Assembly: GCA_036346225.1 (NCBI GenBank) | Contig: JARFIW010000884.1 | Coordinates: forward strand, 5,442,501-5,506,500 | Direction: 5' to 3' | DNA length: 64,000 nt | Source: Platerodrilus igneus | Taxonomy: Eukaryota; Arthropoda; Insecta; Coleoptera; Lycidae | Shown: one piece after another, positions 33,740 through 45,780 of the stretch | Layout: each line of letters starts with the position of its first letter | Position numbering within the stretch: position 1 is the stretch's first letter | Translations under genes and position numbers: made by a program | The notes under the pieces: generated by a model | The model's database searches: none | Seen by the model: only the letters and a program-made list of their open reading frames with translations | What the model was told of the DNA's origin: nothing

Positions 33740-34351
33740 TGTACACCCTGTAGCATGACATCTTCAAATATTTGATGATTGATAGGTCCTGCGGTGCAAA
33801 ATGACTCGATTGAAAGATACAAGACTTTTACACTTAAGGGTTATTGAGATTACAATTGGTGTATTCGAGACACACTAGGAAATCTCGAGAACGTAATTTA
33901 CATAATTCTTGTAGATACTGAAGTTTTCGAGAACAATTAAAATGTATATAAGTTTATGGATGTAGTTGTGGCAAGTCAGTTCTAATTGCAGCTTCAATTA
34001 TAATAAATCACGATGTTAGTTCTAATTAAAGTTAAGTTCTAATGTAAAGCTTCTATTACGATATGTTTTAGTTTAGAGGTTTAAAAGATGTGATATACAT
34101 GTTCATATAAATAACTGTTCATATAAATTACTGTAGTGTAGGTAAATTAATTGTAGTGCTTCGAGATTGTTAACTAAGAAGCTATCATCATAGTGTTAAG
34201 AAGATAATACTTGTATTAAGTGATTAGTTCGGAAAGCGAATTATCGTAAAAGCTTTAGAAATGTTACTATAGCTGCGAGTTGTTGAAAACACTTGCATAA
34301 TCTGTTTGAAAATAAAGAACTGTTGTTATTGCAAATAGAGTTTTCGTCACA
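33740..34351 (+). repeat. 3' LTR of Gypsy copy 2
   Basis: Aligns with the split LTR of copy 1 up to the shared end AACTGTTGTTATTG, AAATAGAG, TTTTCGT. The left boundary (about TGTACACCCTGTAGC) is tentative. Confidence 0.6.
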
Positions 34352-37300
34352 ATATTAAAGCTGCAGACAACGTTGTCCGATTACAAAAACATCTTTATCT
34401 TCTGATGTCGTTTTTGATCAATTTATGACAGTTCCAACACACCAACAACAATTTATTGCAAATATTCACACAAAGTCTCGCGTCGTGATATTTTATTTGT
34501 AATACTGTATTTAAGACCTATATCAATTTTCAGCTATATGCGAATTATTGTAAACTAAAATCTACTTTGAATGGATTATTGTTATTGGATTGAAATTAAC
34601 AAGAAATCTGCTGGTGGCACAGAGCTTGTTAATTCATGATTAGTTAATAACGTACTAACTCTAAATTTACATAAACCTAAATATATTAGGTTTTGCCTTA
34701 GCTTGGCTAGTATGCCATCTGCTTGGACCGAATTAACCATTCATAAAATGAACTGTATTGGATCCGCTTGTTCCTGTCCTGTTATCGAAAGAGTTAGCAA
34801 AATTAAGGATTTGGGTGTAATGTTAGTTCAACATTTAAGATAGCACGCACATATTGCATACATTACATCTAAAATTATATACTGTAGTTATAAATTCTAC
34901 CAATTAAGATACATTTTTATCTCTTTACAACCTTAAGATGATTTACTATGCATTTGTGGAGTTTATCATGCTTAAAAAAGATATATTTTCTGTCAGACAT
35001 CCTATTTTTGAAGACTAATTTACTACCGCTTAGAATACTTTGCTCAAAATGTATTTTACTGTTTTTATACAAAAATTCCCACCTTATGGAATTTACTCAG
35101 CATTCTTATTACACAAGAATTAGTAGGTAACAAACCAATCAGAACTACTGGACCACTTATGGCATTAACCATTTTGTTTCTCATTTAGCTCCAATCATTT
35201 TCAACAACATTAGGTTATATGAAAAACGAATTACAAAATATGTACTTAATGACAATATGAAAAAATATAATATTATATTTATTAATGCTTTTCAAGTTCC
35301 AATTTTAGGGTGAATTTATCCTTTTTTGTCAGCTTCTAGATAATATTTTTAATTTTTTTACAGTTTTTGATAAATTTATTGTATTTCTAACTTACCTTAC
35401 TATTCACAGTGTTTCTGTTGAATTAAAAATTATTTGTGTATTCAACCTCACAAGCATTGTTTATGTGCTGAATTTCTATGATATATGCATCGCTGTATTA
35501 ATAAAACTATTAATACAACACAATACAATACCTTTACTTCGTCGAAGGTCTCACTTTATATGTGCTTTCAATTTCTTTGTTTATGAAGTCTTCGTGTTCG
35601 TAGGTGTTCCAAAATATACTTTAATTATGTAATACTCTTTCCTGGGTCCCCACATGGTTATTGAAAATTTCCTATTAATATTTTAAATTAGATAATGCCA
35701 AAATAACTTAAAAATAATGCACAACGGTTAACTATGTTAAATCATATAGCTTATTTATTTCCTACATCAACGAGATTTCAGAATTAAAGATAAACTCAGA
35801 TTTAGGGATGCTATTGCATAATTAAGATTGAAGTCAAAACATTGCTACTTGTTGTTAGTATTTAAGTATTCTAATAATGAACAATTTGATTCGCTCGTTC
35901 TTCATATTATTTTATTTCCAAGTAAGCAACAAGAGTCCAGGTGATAATCGTAACGTTGGTGACAAAGATGGATACAACTAATTTCGCACTGTTGGTCTAC
36001 TATTGGTAAGATTTTTGGTAAAAAGAAAATATTCATTTTCAAGCTGAATATAATAGCAGAAGTGGAAAAATTCAAACCGCCATCTAGTCACTTTCAACAA
36101 CCAATACTGTAGGTGACTATTAAAAAGTATTACCTAATAGTCGCCACTAGTCGGTTTTAAACCGAAAATCAATTAATAGTAAAATATTAACTGTGTTTGT
36201 TGGCAATTAGCAAAGAGAAACCAATAACAAAACGTCATTTGCAAATTACCAACAAACACAATTAAAGTTTTACTTAAATTAGCGGAGACTAAGCGAGTTG
36301 TTAATTGGATCTACTTAAAAAGTCATCATATAACGAGGAAAGATATTCCACAGGACAAAATTTTGTTTACATTTTGTTGTCTAGCGAGAAAAATTTTCAT
36401 GTCTTAATTGTCATGTTTAAAAAATATTTATGATTGAAGTTACTTTGCTTTCACATTTTATTTTATTGAAACTGAAAACACCAAAATGTCTGCAACCTCT
36501 GAAGTCTGCATAAGTTCAAATTTTCTTGAGAAATATAAATTGATTATGCTGTTTTCATTTATTAAAAAAGTATGATAGTGCTATTACTAAGCTAAATGAA
36601 TTTAAATACTTATACTGCTTTCCAGTTCATGTCTAAAAATTAGAAAAGCGTATTGCTAACTTATATTAAAAACAATTAAGAGGGCACACTAAATCAACGA
36701 TAAAAAGCAAATTAGTTATCTCTTGACCCCAGTTAAAGCAATTTTTAATAGAGCGTTGTTTCAAAAACAAACAATAGATTAGTTTAATATTAAAATCAGT
36801 AACTTACCACCAGTTAGTTACAACAGAAAGTATTACAGGCTTTACATTGCCTGCACATCTAAGATTTAAAATTTCTTAAAGCTATATAGCCAGAAAATTA
36901 GAATCAAATTAGTTTACGCGTTTTTTAAAAATGAAGAAGAATATTTTTTAAGAGCTTTTCTTGTTGATGTTTTACCTCAATATAGAAATTAATTAAAAAA
37001 CTGCTTTAGGTGATCAAACACTGATAATTGCATTCACTTATGCCTCATTATTATCAAACCTAATTTCTACCTATCCACAATGTCCTTTAAACAGTGAGCA
37101 AAAAGAAAACTATAGAATTGTGTGTATAGGTATTGGTCAGCTTTCTCGTATGGTCGACGAAATGGTATATTAACATTTGATTATTCGGTTAGTGCCGCCA
37201 TATGTTTTAACAGTTTATTTGGAATACAGTTCACGAAGAAAAGGCGCAGTTTTAGAGAAAAATGCGATTTTCTATACGAATACTAATTAGTATAAGACGC

Positions 37301-37515
37301 ACATTCACCCAGATATTATTGGTCCTCGGTCCAGGAAGTTATTAACCATTTAGTCATCCTTAATAATAACTTTGGTGTTAATACCGCTTGGCAAAATCTT
37401 CATATCATTGCTTTAAGTTGCGGCGTTGCACAATTTAAAAAAACATTTTATGGTTGCGTACTACACGTATTTTCTCATTGTTTGGTTATTTTGAATGCAT
37501 GGTTTAGTGTAGGCA
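34352..37515. other. AT-rich non-coding stretch, no gene seen
   Basis: Only short chance frames occur. The one structured site is the hairpin at 36178-36276. Confidence 0.6.
36178..36276. repeat. Short inverted repeat, about 31-bp arms
   Basis: The left arm agtaaaatattaactgtgtt (then tgttggcaatt) pairs with the right arm aattaccaacaaacacaatt (then aaagttttact). The loop is about 33 bp. It could be a MITE relic. Confidence 0.7.
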
Positions 37516-37876
37516 AAGGAGGTGGAAATTAATCAAAAATAAGAATACAAATAGGAAACGAGAACTTACAAGAGGTTAACGATTTCTGCTACCTAGGAAG
37601 CCAAATAACGCAAGATGGGAAAAGCGCAAAAGATATAAAACAAAGATTAGCACAAGGTCGTGCTATAAGTAACAAGAAAAAGCAACTACTGTCTTCAAAG
37701 ACAACAAACATAGAAACAAGGAAAAGATAGCTTAAAACATATGTGTGGAGCACAGACTGTACGGCTGTGAAGCCTGGACAGTAGAAGAAGCGGACAAGAT
37801 AAAGGTAGAAGCCTTTGAAATGTGGTTCTACAGATGAATGATGAAGATATCATGGACAGATAAAGTTAAGTACAAA
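37516..37876 (+). pseudogene. RTE family 1 fragment, left of the Polinton
   Basis: RIQIGNENLQEVNDFCYLGS, a YGCEAW-like block and MKISWTDKVK stop at the Polinton boundary. The same RTE continues at 50220 beyond it. The 37876/50220 junction falls in the WTDKVKxKEVL region. Confidence 0.8.
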
Positions 37877-38139
37877 AGTAGGGTATAATCAAGGATCCTG
37901 TGACCACATTTCCACCAGCATCCACATTTCCACACACATCTGGACCAAAAAGTTTTCTTCGACTAACCATTTTCATCTTTCGAGATAAACCTATCTTAAA
38001 TTTTTTTTATGTTTCGAGATAAATGAGCATCCACATTTCCACACACGAGATAAACCTATTTTTAAGATTTTTTACCGCTAACATTCTGGACCAAATAGTT
38101 TTCTTCGACTAACCATTTTTTTTATCTTTCATCTGAACC

Positions 38140-38290
38140 AAATAGTTTTCTTCGTCTAGCCAATGCATCTTTCGAGATAAACCTATCTTGTTTGGTATTA
38201 ATTAAGATTAGATTTGTCTCAGCTACCCGAATTTCTAGGAATTTTTAGATTGCATCACCCCAAGGAGCTACCCCAATTTTAAGATTTTTA
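38140..38290. repeat. Reiterated subterminal repeat, copy 1
   Basis: The block ATAGTTTTCTTCGTCTAGCC, then AATGCATCTTTCGAGATAAA, to AGCTACCCCAATTTTAAG is found again at about 42905-43070 and 43785-43935. The repeat occurs both near the end and inside the same arm. Confidence 0.75.
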
Positions 38291-38711
38291 CCAAGATCAA
38301 TTTATAATCACCCTCCTTTTAATATCTACAGTCCTTTAACCAACAATAATAAGCATACAAAAGTTTAATATTTTATTTTTATCCGATTTACAGTTTAATA
38401 AACTAATTACAATTTTTACAAAGTATTTTGTTTGTGTAGCCGAATCCAAGCAGGTTAACCTGTAACAAAAAAGAGATTAATGGGTTGTTTAAAATAAATC
38501 TGTAATAAAAAGAGATTAAAGTAAAAGAGAGGAAACATGTTTTCAGTCAATAAGACATATTGTTGTTAATCCAACAATATGTTTTACCGTCCGGCGAGAC
38601 CACGGGGAGGTAAACACATATCGCCGGGAAGAAAGGAATTATTAAGGATGGGGGAGGGTAGATATGCTTATAACTAACACATACTATATATACACAATAA
38701 AATATAAACAA

Positions 38712-41700
38712 CTATCTAATATCCTTATGCCCCCATGCATATGTGGAAGTACTACCAGGGATGACGTACCTTTTGTCATCTTCTGCCGATAAACTAATTT
38801 TATTAATTAATTGGGTGTACAAAACGTGTTTTTTACTCCGAATACATACCATGCTATGCATAAGGGCACCAGAATTATTATACACAATGTCCTTAAACTA
38901 TCCACACTAATCCCGCCACCACACTACGCGATACCCCTTGATCTTTTAATCGTGTCCTTCTCACTAAGAATGCAATACGACTTGGCCCTAGTTCCAACAA
39001 ATTGTAACACCAAGTCGCCGTTGAACTCGTCTTTGAACTTGCCGGGGATCTTTTGTTCACAAGAGGCATATTGTATTTGTTGTCTCGAGGGTAGTCACTA
39101 GTATCGAAATTGTTAATGTTTGCACTAATATCACTATACAAGTCTTTTGTTTCTATACTATACACTAAAGAGTCAGTGTCTGTGTAAAGTAGTGAGTTTG
39201 GTTCCATACAAATGTTTCATGGTGTTATAATGAAAATCATACATGAGGTTTTTGAAATATCTAAAACTGAAAAACCTGCATATATAGGCTTGTTGTACGT
39301 GACTTTTACCCTATCCATCTGTATAATAACCAAATCCTCTCCTAGCACTAAACTACTGTTAAAGTTCGGGCGGGCGATAAGTCCACTCGCGCACAATTTT
39401 GTCCATCGTGTCCCCACCGGGTACAATCTTACATCCACCCTCTTGTCGACATTCTCCATCGTTTTCCAAAGACTGCGTTATTCATTAATTTGAAAAAGTC
39501 TTTTCAAACGCATTTCTGGCAGATGTCCTAAGGGTGGTGTTCAAATCGATGTAGGCTTTAACCATGGAGACTGGTCAAATTCCATGACCCGGTGGACTGC
39601 TGTGAGCCGGAGACCATTACGTAGCGCCTGCTGCAGGTTTCTGTAATGTATAATGTAACGAATCTTGTTGAGCAACGTGGCGAGCAGCTTCAGTCTTGGA
39701 GGATGTGTTGTACCATGGTCTGCGGACAAAACGGTAAATCGTTGTGCTGTTCGTGTAGGTTTCTGGATACTCCAGATCTACTTCAGGATGTACCCTTGTC
39801 CCCTGTTACAGATATGTCATCGATGTGGGCTTTCAGGAGGTTAAGCTCTTTCTCTTTCATCCACCGGAATCCGCTTATCGGTAACGGTTGTGACATAGCC
39901 CATCCATACAAATTATTGGCATCCAGATACGTCAAGTACCTTGAGGGCTCTTCAGAATTAAAATTGTGCATGTACTTATTGTTGGCGTGAGCGTATCGTT
40001 GACTGCACTGAGTTAGACCACCACGAATCCCTTTCTTTACAAAGTGATGCATTTCTACATCAGTGAATAGATCCAGTTTAACCCCAGTGTGTTTCAGCAT
40101 GGCATCCCAGCTTAGACTAGGCGCTGTCATATATTGGCAGGGATCCAAGTCGTAGGTTTTCAACACACACGGAAATTTTCGAACACGTCAGCTAATAATA
40201 AAACGTCTGTTTTCAAATAAAGATCGCTGTATTCGCCGAGTGTACATATGTTGAAAGCGTTCCATACATTCTGAGCGTGATCGTACTCAGACAACGAAAT
40301 CACAGCATTCGTGAGATCATTATAGAAATCCTCTCGGGGTGGTAGACTTGACCTATTTAACGCTGAAGCGTCTGTCACATACCTGTACAACACACCCTTT
40401 CTGCGTAGAAATGAAAACTGTACGTCGTCGAAACACTTCTCATCTCAACAAACTGCTCGCATTCCAACACCAACTTATCCAGGGACGATGCCATGAAACG
40501 CAGCGAATCTATGAATCGCAGCTGTACTGTGCAATTATCGGTTTCATCATCATCTTCCTCTACGTCTGGTTCTTCACCATATAACCTCACATACTTTGTG
40601 AACGATACGAACCGCTCCTTATTATTTGGGATCACTGTAACACGCTCCTTATCGCATCCCAATTCCTTCACAATAAAATGGGAATCATACCCACTTAAAT
40701 TGTGGAATATGACCGGTATGAAATTTGGCATCCGGTATTGGATGTTGCATTGGCGATGTGCTGCGAAGCGGAATTTCCTGTAAGATGACAGTGATCCCTC
40801 ACTCGATCGTCTCCCAATGGTTTCCTGCAGATGCCGCAATCGTCAACCATGTGGAATAACAATTCATCTAAAGGCTCCAACGCTGTCATCGGCACATTGT
40901 TTTTTAAGATAATCCCCAATCTGCGGGCTTCCTCCTTTAACTTCTCATAAAACTTTAGCAGCTTCAGGCCCCTGTACAATTCAAACTTATCCAGATTCTC
41001 ATCGTAGGAGCATTTAATATAATATGCGAAGCTGTATGGTTCGTGTTGGTGGGTGCTGTTAGTAAAGGGCCGGAAGGATCCTGTGCTGCCGAAATAAACT
41101 TCAACACGCTTTCAAAGTCCGCGTATATAACAAACGGCACCCTCATTTGCTTGTGCACGCTCGTAAACTCGAGGATGTTGTTAAAGTGGTTGGGCATCTT
41201 TGTCGTAACGTGGTTGCAATCTTGTTCAGGTGTTGTCGTAATTTATCTTCGGATGGGAAGAACACCAAGCATCCATCGCAAATCCATTTGCGGGTGCGCT
41301 CACGAGAGATCTGCTTACCCACTAGCTTCCCCAAATCTTTGATCAAACAGTAGTGTGTGTTATTCTCATTCTGGATGTAAGGAGGTTGACGTGCTGATCC
41401 CTCTTTCTTTTGGTGAAGTGAAGCGGTCCCACAATCGACTTGCCCTCTACACCAAACACGTTGATGCTAATAGCATTTAATTCCTCGAACTTGCTATGTC
41501 CTTTATGGGCATCGGGAACTGTAGTCCTGTCGTCGAGTACAGTCGAGTAGTGCGGATATGATGAAGGTCGTAGGGGTTTCCGTTTTCTGTGGGGTGTGGG
41601 GCTGCTACAACGCTCCAGGCAAAGCATGTGCATTGTCTTGGTTCTGCACGTTAACAACGGCATGTTTCTCCCTTATCCATGGGAGCTCAATGTAGGACCC

Positions 41701-41762
41701 CCACGAAGAGGTTTATACTTGTTTATATTGACCTCCAAGTATAGCACATTTTCAGACTCCAT
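38712..41762 (-). pseudogene. Polinton family B DNA polymerase (protein-primed type), left arm
   Basis: ATG at 41762 (MESENVLYLEVNINKYKPLR) and stop at 38712-38714, so about 1,000 codons, with several single-base shifts. Motifs in order: VPFVIYADFESVLK (exonuclease I, about 41130), CGICRKPL with DHCHLTG, FHNLSGYDSHFI (exonuclease II, about 40700), YLTYLDANNLYGWAM (polymerase A, about 39920), [13 protein letters not shown] (B, about 39640) and LLYTDTDSLVY (C, about 39180), ending EDDKRYVI. In this family the enzyme replicates the element from a terminal protein. No complete frame remains, but the damage is mostly small indels and all catalytic residues are present. Confidence 0.88.
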
Positions 41763-41807
41763 CCTAAAATTTAATAATTAGAAAAAAATTAATAATTTGA
41801 AACTAAC

Positions 41808-42560
41808 CAGAATCACGTTCTTGGAACTCGTCCGACTTAGCAGACATCCTCTCACAAAGGAGTTGTAGACATTTCTAGGTTGCTGGATGAGGTGACCACA
41901 ACATTTCAGGTGTTGAAAGATTTAACATCTTCAACACCCTCTACCAACCATCTTGATGTATCCACCAAACACCTCCAGGTTCACCTTTAGGGAGGTGTGG
42001 ATTGCCCTGTTTCCCGACTAAACATGAATCTCTCCCTCTGGTTGCGGAGAAAATCCAACAGATCTAAAATAACTAAGTTAAACACTAAATACTTATAAAA
42101 AATACGTACTTGTAGAGTCGACATTACTAATTCTGTATGTAGCGATTCGACTTTTAAATGCCGTGCTCACTACTTGTACACCCCATCCAGGACACGGCTA
42201 GCATTAGCTTTGTGCTCGTTCGAGCGTTGGTGGGCTACCAAGTTGGTTACATCCACATCGCACTCTTCGCATCGCCGCAATCTCTTGGGGGCGGGTCCCT
42301 CAACTATCGACGTAGCCGGTCGTTTGACCCCGGATGGGCAACTGGTTCCACCACACCATGCTTGGTGTCCTTATGACGTTTTAGGCTGTCCTTACGGGTG
42401 AAGGATGCCGGGCACTTCGCAAACAAAAAGGCCGGTGGTTCGATGCTACGTCATGCTGCTGGAGCAGATGTCTCTTCAAACTATCGCTTCTCGAAGACAA
42501 CTCCACACATCATCACAAGTAAAGAAGCCATTTTCTATAAAGAAATTAAAACTGGTCAAA
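41808..42560 (-). pseudogene. C2H2 zinc-finger region upstream of the polymerase
   Basis: On the minus strand CPASFTRKDSLKRHKDTKHG (about 42410-42350) is a clear C2H2 finger. CEECDVDVTNLVAHQRSNEH (about 42265-42205) is a second Cys/His finger. A degenerate first finger lies near 42500. Then VLDGVYK and possible exons follow toward the polymerase start, separated by GT-AG stretches (for example 41764-41807, only 44 bp). It may be the N-terminal part of the polymerase gene or a separate small DNA-binding protein. Frames are broken. Confidence 0.6.
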
Positions 42561-42799
42561 GACTTTTAACAGTTGTGACTAGTCAAAGACTAAACAGAAA
42601 CTAAATGATATTGTAACGCACGGTGCTTTTATGGTTGGTATAATTAGCTGGTTACTTTTAAAAACCCAGCGTCGTTTAACCTTGAGTAACATTTCATACC
42701 AGTCTATTCATGTCGGTGAAAATCAATTAGCTTCTTGCTTAGCACTACATCTATAATTATCGGATGTACTACTTTAACTTCCACTTTCGTGACTTCCCA

Positions 42800-43960
42800 T
42801 AAAGAGCAAATGAGAGATTCATCTCACATTTCCACACATCCATTGCACACACATTTACAAGTATATTCCCATAAGGCGGAAATGAGAGAATCCTCAATTC
42901 CACACTCATCTGAACCAAATAGTTTTCTTCGTCTAGCCAATGCATCTTTCGAGATAAACCTATCTTGTTTGGTATTAATTAATATTAAATTTTCTCAGCT
43001 ACCCGAATCTCTAGGAATTTTTCAGATATCATCACCCCAAGGAGCTACCCCAATTTTAAGATTTCTTACCTGTAGTGACTTTTGAGCGTTCTTATGAATT
43101 TTTTAGTCATGCGATACATCTTGTTAGCTTAGAATCTTACAACCCGAATCTGCAAACAGATTTGAAATCGGATCACGCCCTGCAAAGTTGCCCTTTAAAG
43201 CTCTCAAATCTTATTAAAATTTTTGCTCGTCTATGACATATGCTTAAACCAAACATCTCCAATCATCAAAACCGTGGAGATTTTAGAAACGAGTTCTTTA
43301 TAAGCCATAAGTGCTTAGTATTTAAAATCATTTTTCAAACAGTAATGTGCTTCTCTCAGAATATCGCAAAACCCATGACTTTTCTGGTTTTAACATAATT
43401 ACATGTACAATGCTAAATTGTTGGAAAATACATGAACAAGGACAAACTAATCGCTTTACAATTATGTGACGTATAGTGAAAGTAGCCTTTTCTTTTTATT
43501 AATTAGCAGCTATATGATTTGAAAAATACAATAGATATGCTCAATGCCACCCATTAGAAAATTCGTATAATTGCTGGAGGGTTTATTAATCATACAATGA
43601 GCGCTCTAGTATGGTCGTCCTTATAAATTTTTATACATGCAATTCATCTTGTTAGTCTACAATTTTACGCACACCCCGAATCTGCAAACAGATTTAAATC
43701 GGACCATCCCTTGGAAAGTTATAACCCTTTAAAGCTCTCAAACCTCTAAATTTCGCTCTTTGCTTTATAAGCAAAACTAACAAATAGTTTTCTTCGTCTA
43801 ACCAATGCATCTTTCGAGATAAACCTATCTTGTTTGGTATCAATTAATATTAGAATTTTCTCAGCTACCCAATTTCTAGGAATTTTTAGATAGCATCTCC
43901 TCCAAGGGAGCTACCACAATTTTAAGATTTTTTACCTGCTGCGATTTTATGGTCGTCTTT
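42800..43960. repeat. Internal repeats of Polinton subterminal sequence
   Basis: Two related blocks, about 42905-43250 and 43640-43960 (order partly permuted), share the GTTTTCTTCG...AACCTATCTTG module and the CCCGAATCTGCAAACAGATT module. The sequence near 42820-42910 (CACATTTCCACACA...CATCTGAACCAAATAG) also matches the element end at 37905-38110. No coding sequence is seen between. Confidence 0.75.
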
Positions 43961-44549
43961 ATAAATTTTTTAACAATGCAATACATCTATTAAAGACCGC
44001 CATATAAATCAAAACCAACTTCTATTATATGGTGGTGAAAATTTGGTGGAAATTTGCCTAACCTAGAGGTTGTCCTACCAACTAGTTGGTCGATATTTAA
44101 TTGTGATACTCACACTCTACAATGTCCCACGAGCTACACTCTATACAGAACTCAGATCAAACGAAAATCGTACACAAATTTGGAAATGTATACTACATAT
44201 TTGTCAATTAAAGGAGGAAGAGTGACTTTTGTGTGTGTATTAGTTTTAATGAATAAAATATATTTCTATGTGTAGTGTACTTGTTAAGTATTTGAATTGA
44301 AATATAATTATGGTTTCAAACGTTTTGGTTTTATTTATATATATTAGTATTGTTGGGATACAATAAAAATACAGGGGTGCGCGCGCGGTGCACATGGACA
44401 GACGATGCTTAGACGTACATCAGAATGCATAAAAAACTGCGTTGGATCACCAAAATCTTATTAATATTAAAACAACATAGATTTTATACTGTTTTATTAT
44501 GTTGGAGCGCTGGTGGGATGCCAAGACATTTTGAAATCTAAGACCGTTC

Positions 44550-44906
44550 TCATGCAAGATCAGAGATATTAAAGCGTTGGTCTTCCACAACTCGATAATC
44601 CCACGAATATAACTCGTATGTTAGACGGAACAATGAACCATGTTTACCATCATCTTTTGCATTAGCAATAGCAAAGTTATCATAATTCTGTATAGGTATT
44701 TTAACTTCTGGTATAACATCTCTGGATGCATCGTTGGAATTATGTAATTTCTTCACGTTCTCCAACCTTTTAACATATCTGCATAACGTTGTTCTAGGTA
44801 TATTATATTTTTTACTAGCAGCGTAGAAACTCGAGCCATCCAGGATATCCTCTACTGCTTTTGTAATAGATTGTTTGGAGCACCACTGATTGCTTGAATG
44901 CGCCAT
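44550..44906 (-). CDS. Small HTH (psq/pogo-type) DNA-binding protein
   Basis: An uninterrupted frame of 118 codons starts at an ATG (MAHSSNQWCSKQSITKAVED). The first 50 residues fit an HTH_psq fold: AVEDILDGSSFYAASKKYNI followed by PRTTLCRYVKRL. The rest is acidic to mixed without a known domain, ending FNISDLA. HTH_psq domains bind DNA in Pipsqueak proteins and at the N-terminus of pogo/Tigger transposases; no DDE domain follows here. An eroded mirror copy lies at about 45500-45780. It is the only intact small gene in this element, and its function is unknown. Confidence 0.6.
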   Translation of the reverse strand: MAHSSNQWCSKQSITKAVEDILDGSSFYAASKKYNIPRTTLCRYVKRLENVKKLHNSNDASRDVIPEVKIPIQNYDNFAIANAKDDGKHGSLFRLTYELYSWDYRVVEDQRFNISDLA

Positions 44907-44982
44907 CTTTCGAAAAATGTCTTACTATAACTAAGCTCAACCCAAAACTACTTCCTTATATAACAAATTTAATCTCCCTGCT

Positions 44983-45183
44983 CACATGACCATATGACCA
45001 TATGACCATATGACCACATGACCACATGGCCATATGACCACATGACCATATGACCACATGACCATATGACCACATGACCATATGACCACATGACCATATG
45101 ACCACATGACCATATGACCACATGACCATATGACCACATGACCATATGACCACATGACCACATGACCATATGACCATATGACC
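44983..45183. repeat. Minisatellite of 8-bp units near the palindrome centre
   Basis: About 25 units alternate ACCACATG and ACCATATG. It is followed by a duplicated hairpin TTTTTAATGAGTTTTCTCAT... (45190-45262). A degenerate inverse array (GGTCATT units) occupies about 45377-45500 on the other side of the centre. The long frames across it are translated repeats only. Confidence 0.9.
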
Positions 45184-45499
45184 TAATTGCTTTTTAATGA
45201 GTTTTCTCATTAAAAACCCATTAGCACTAATTGCTTTTTAATGAGTTTTTCCATTAAAAACCAAGTGTGGACCTAGGTTAGATAAAAGGAAAAATTAATA
45301 GGTTAGGTCAGCGCTGCGGCGCGCTAAACCTAAAAATTTTAAGGAAAATCATTGGGCGTTGGGTTTTCATAAAACCGTGGGTCATTGGTCATTGGTCTGG
45401 TCGTGGGTCATTCGGATGGTGCATGGTCCTTGTATTCATGGGTCTTATGGTCTGTGGTCATGGTCCATGGGTGGTCATGTTTCATTGGTCATTGGTCGG

Positions 45500-45780
45500 G
45501 GAGATTAAATTTGGTTATGAAGGGGGGTTGATTTGGTGGGATGGCGCATTCAAGCAATCGGTGGTCAAACAATCTTTCAAAGGTGAGAATATCCTGGATG
45601 GCCGAGTTTCCGCTGTAAAAATATAATATACCTGGGTTTGGTTGTTAAAAGGTTGGAACGTGAAGAAATTAAATTCCAACGATGCATCCAGAGATGATAC
45701 CGAAGTTAAAATACCTTGAATTATGATAACGCTTTGAATGCAAAGATGATGGTAAACATGGTTCTTGTTCCTCAATAGGT
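45500..45780 (+). pseudogene. Eroded mirror copy of the HTH gene, right arm
   Basis: Inverted counterpart of 44550-44906. Segments such as GAGAATATCCTGGATGGC and AACGATGCATCCAGAGATGA match, but frequent small indels destroy the frame. Confidence 0.65.

Larger units (their letters stand above)
30430..34351 (+). mobile_element. Gypsy element with macro-domain ORF, copy 2
   Basis: Homologous to copy 1 from about 15090 on (GCTTGGATGGTG, GCGCTATTGAACC). It holds RT, RNase H, the integrase C-terminus, the macro/CCCH frame and a 3' LTR ending ttttcgtcaca (34351). Protease and 5' LTR are missing, and the integrase core is deleted at about 32500. A SINE sits at 30842-31167. Confidence 0.8.

Noticed and set aside
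38811..41781. Plus-strand frames of 60-114 codons across the Polinton
   Set aside because: They are antisense shadows of the minus-strand DNA polymerase.
44983..45183. Possible CRISPR array
   Set aside because: Units are 8 bp with no spacers, in a eukaryotic element; it is a minisatellite.
44956..45210. Frames of 66-84 codons with repeated WSCGHM-like units
   Set aside because: They arise from the 8-bp minisatellite; no independent coding evidence.
45265..45325. Insect telomere-like TTAGG units
   Set aside because: Only two or three imperfect units, not an array.
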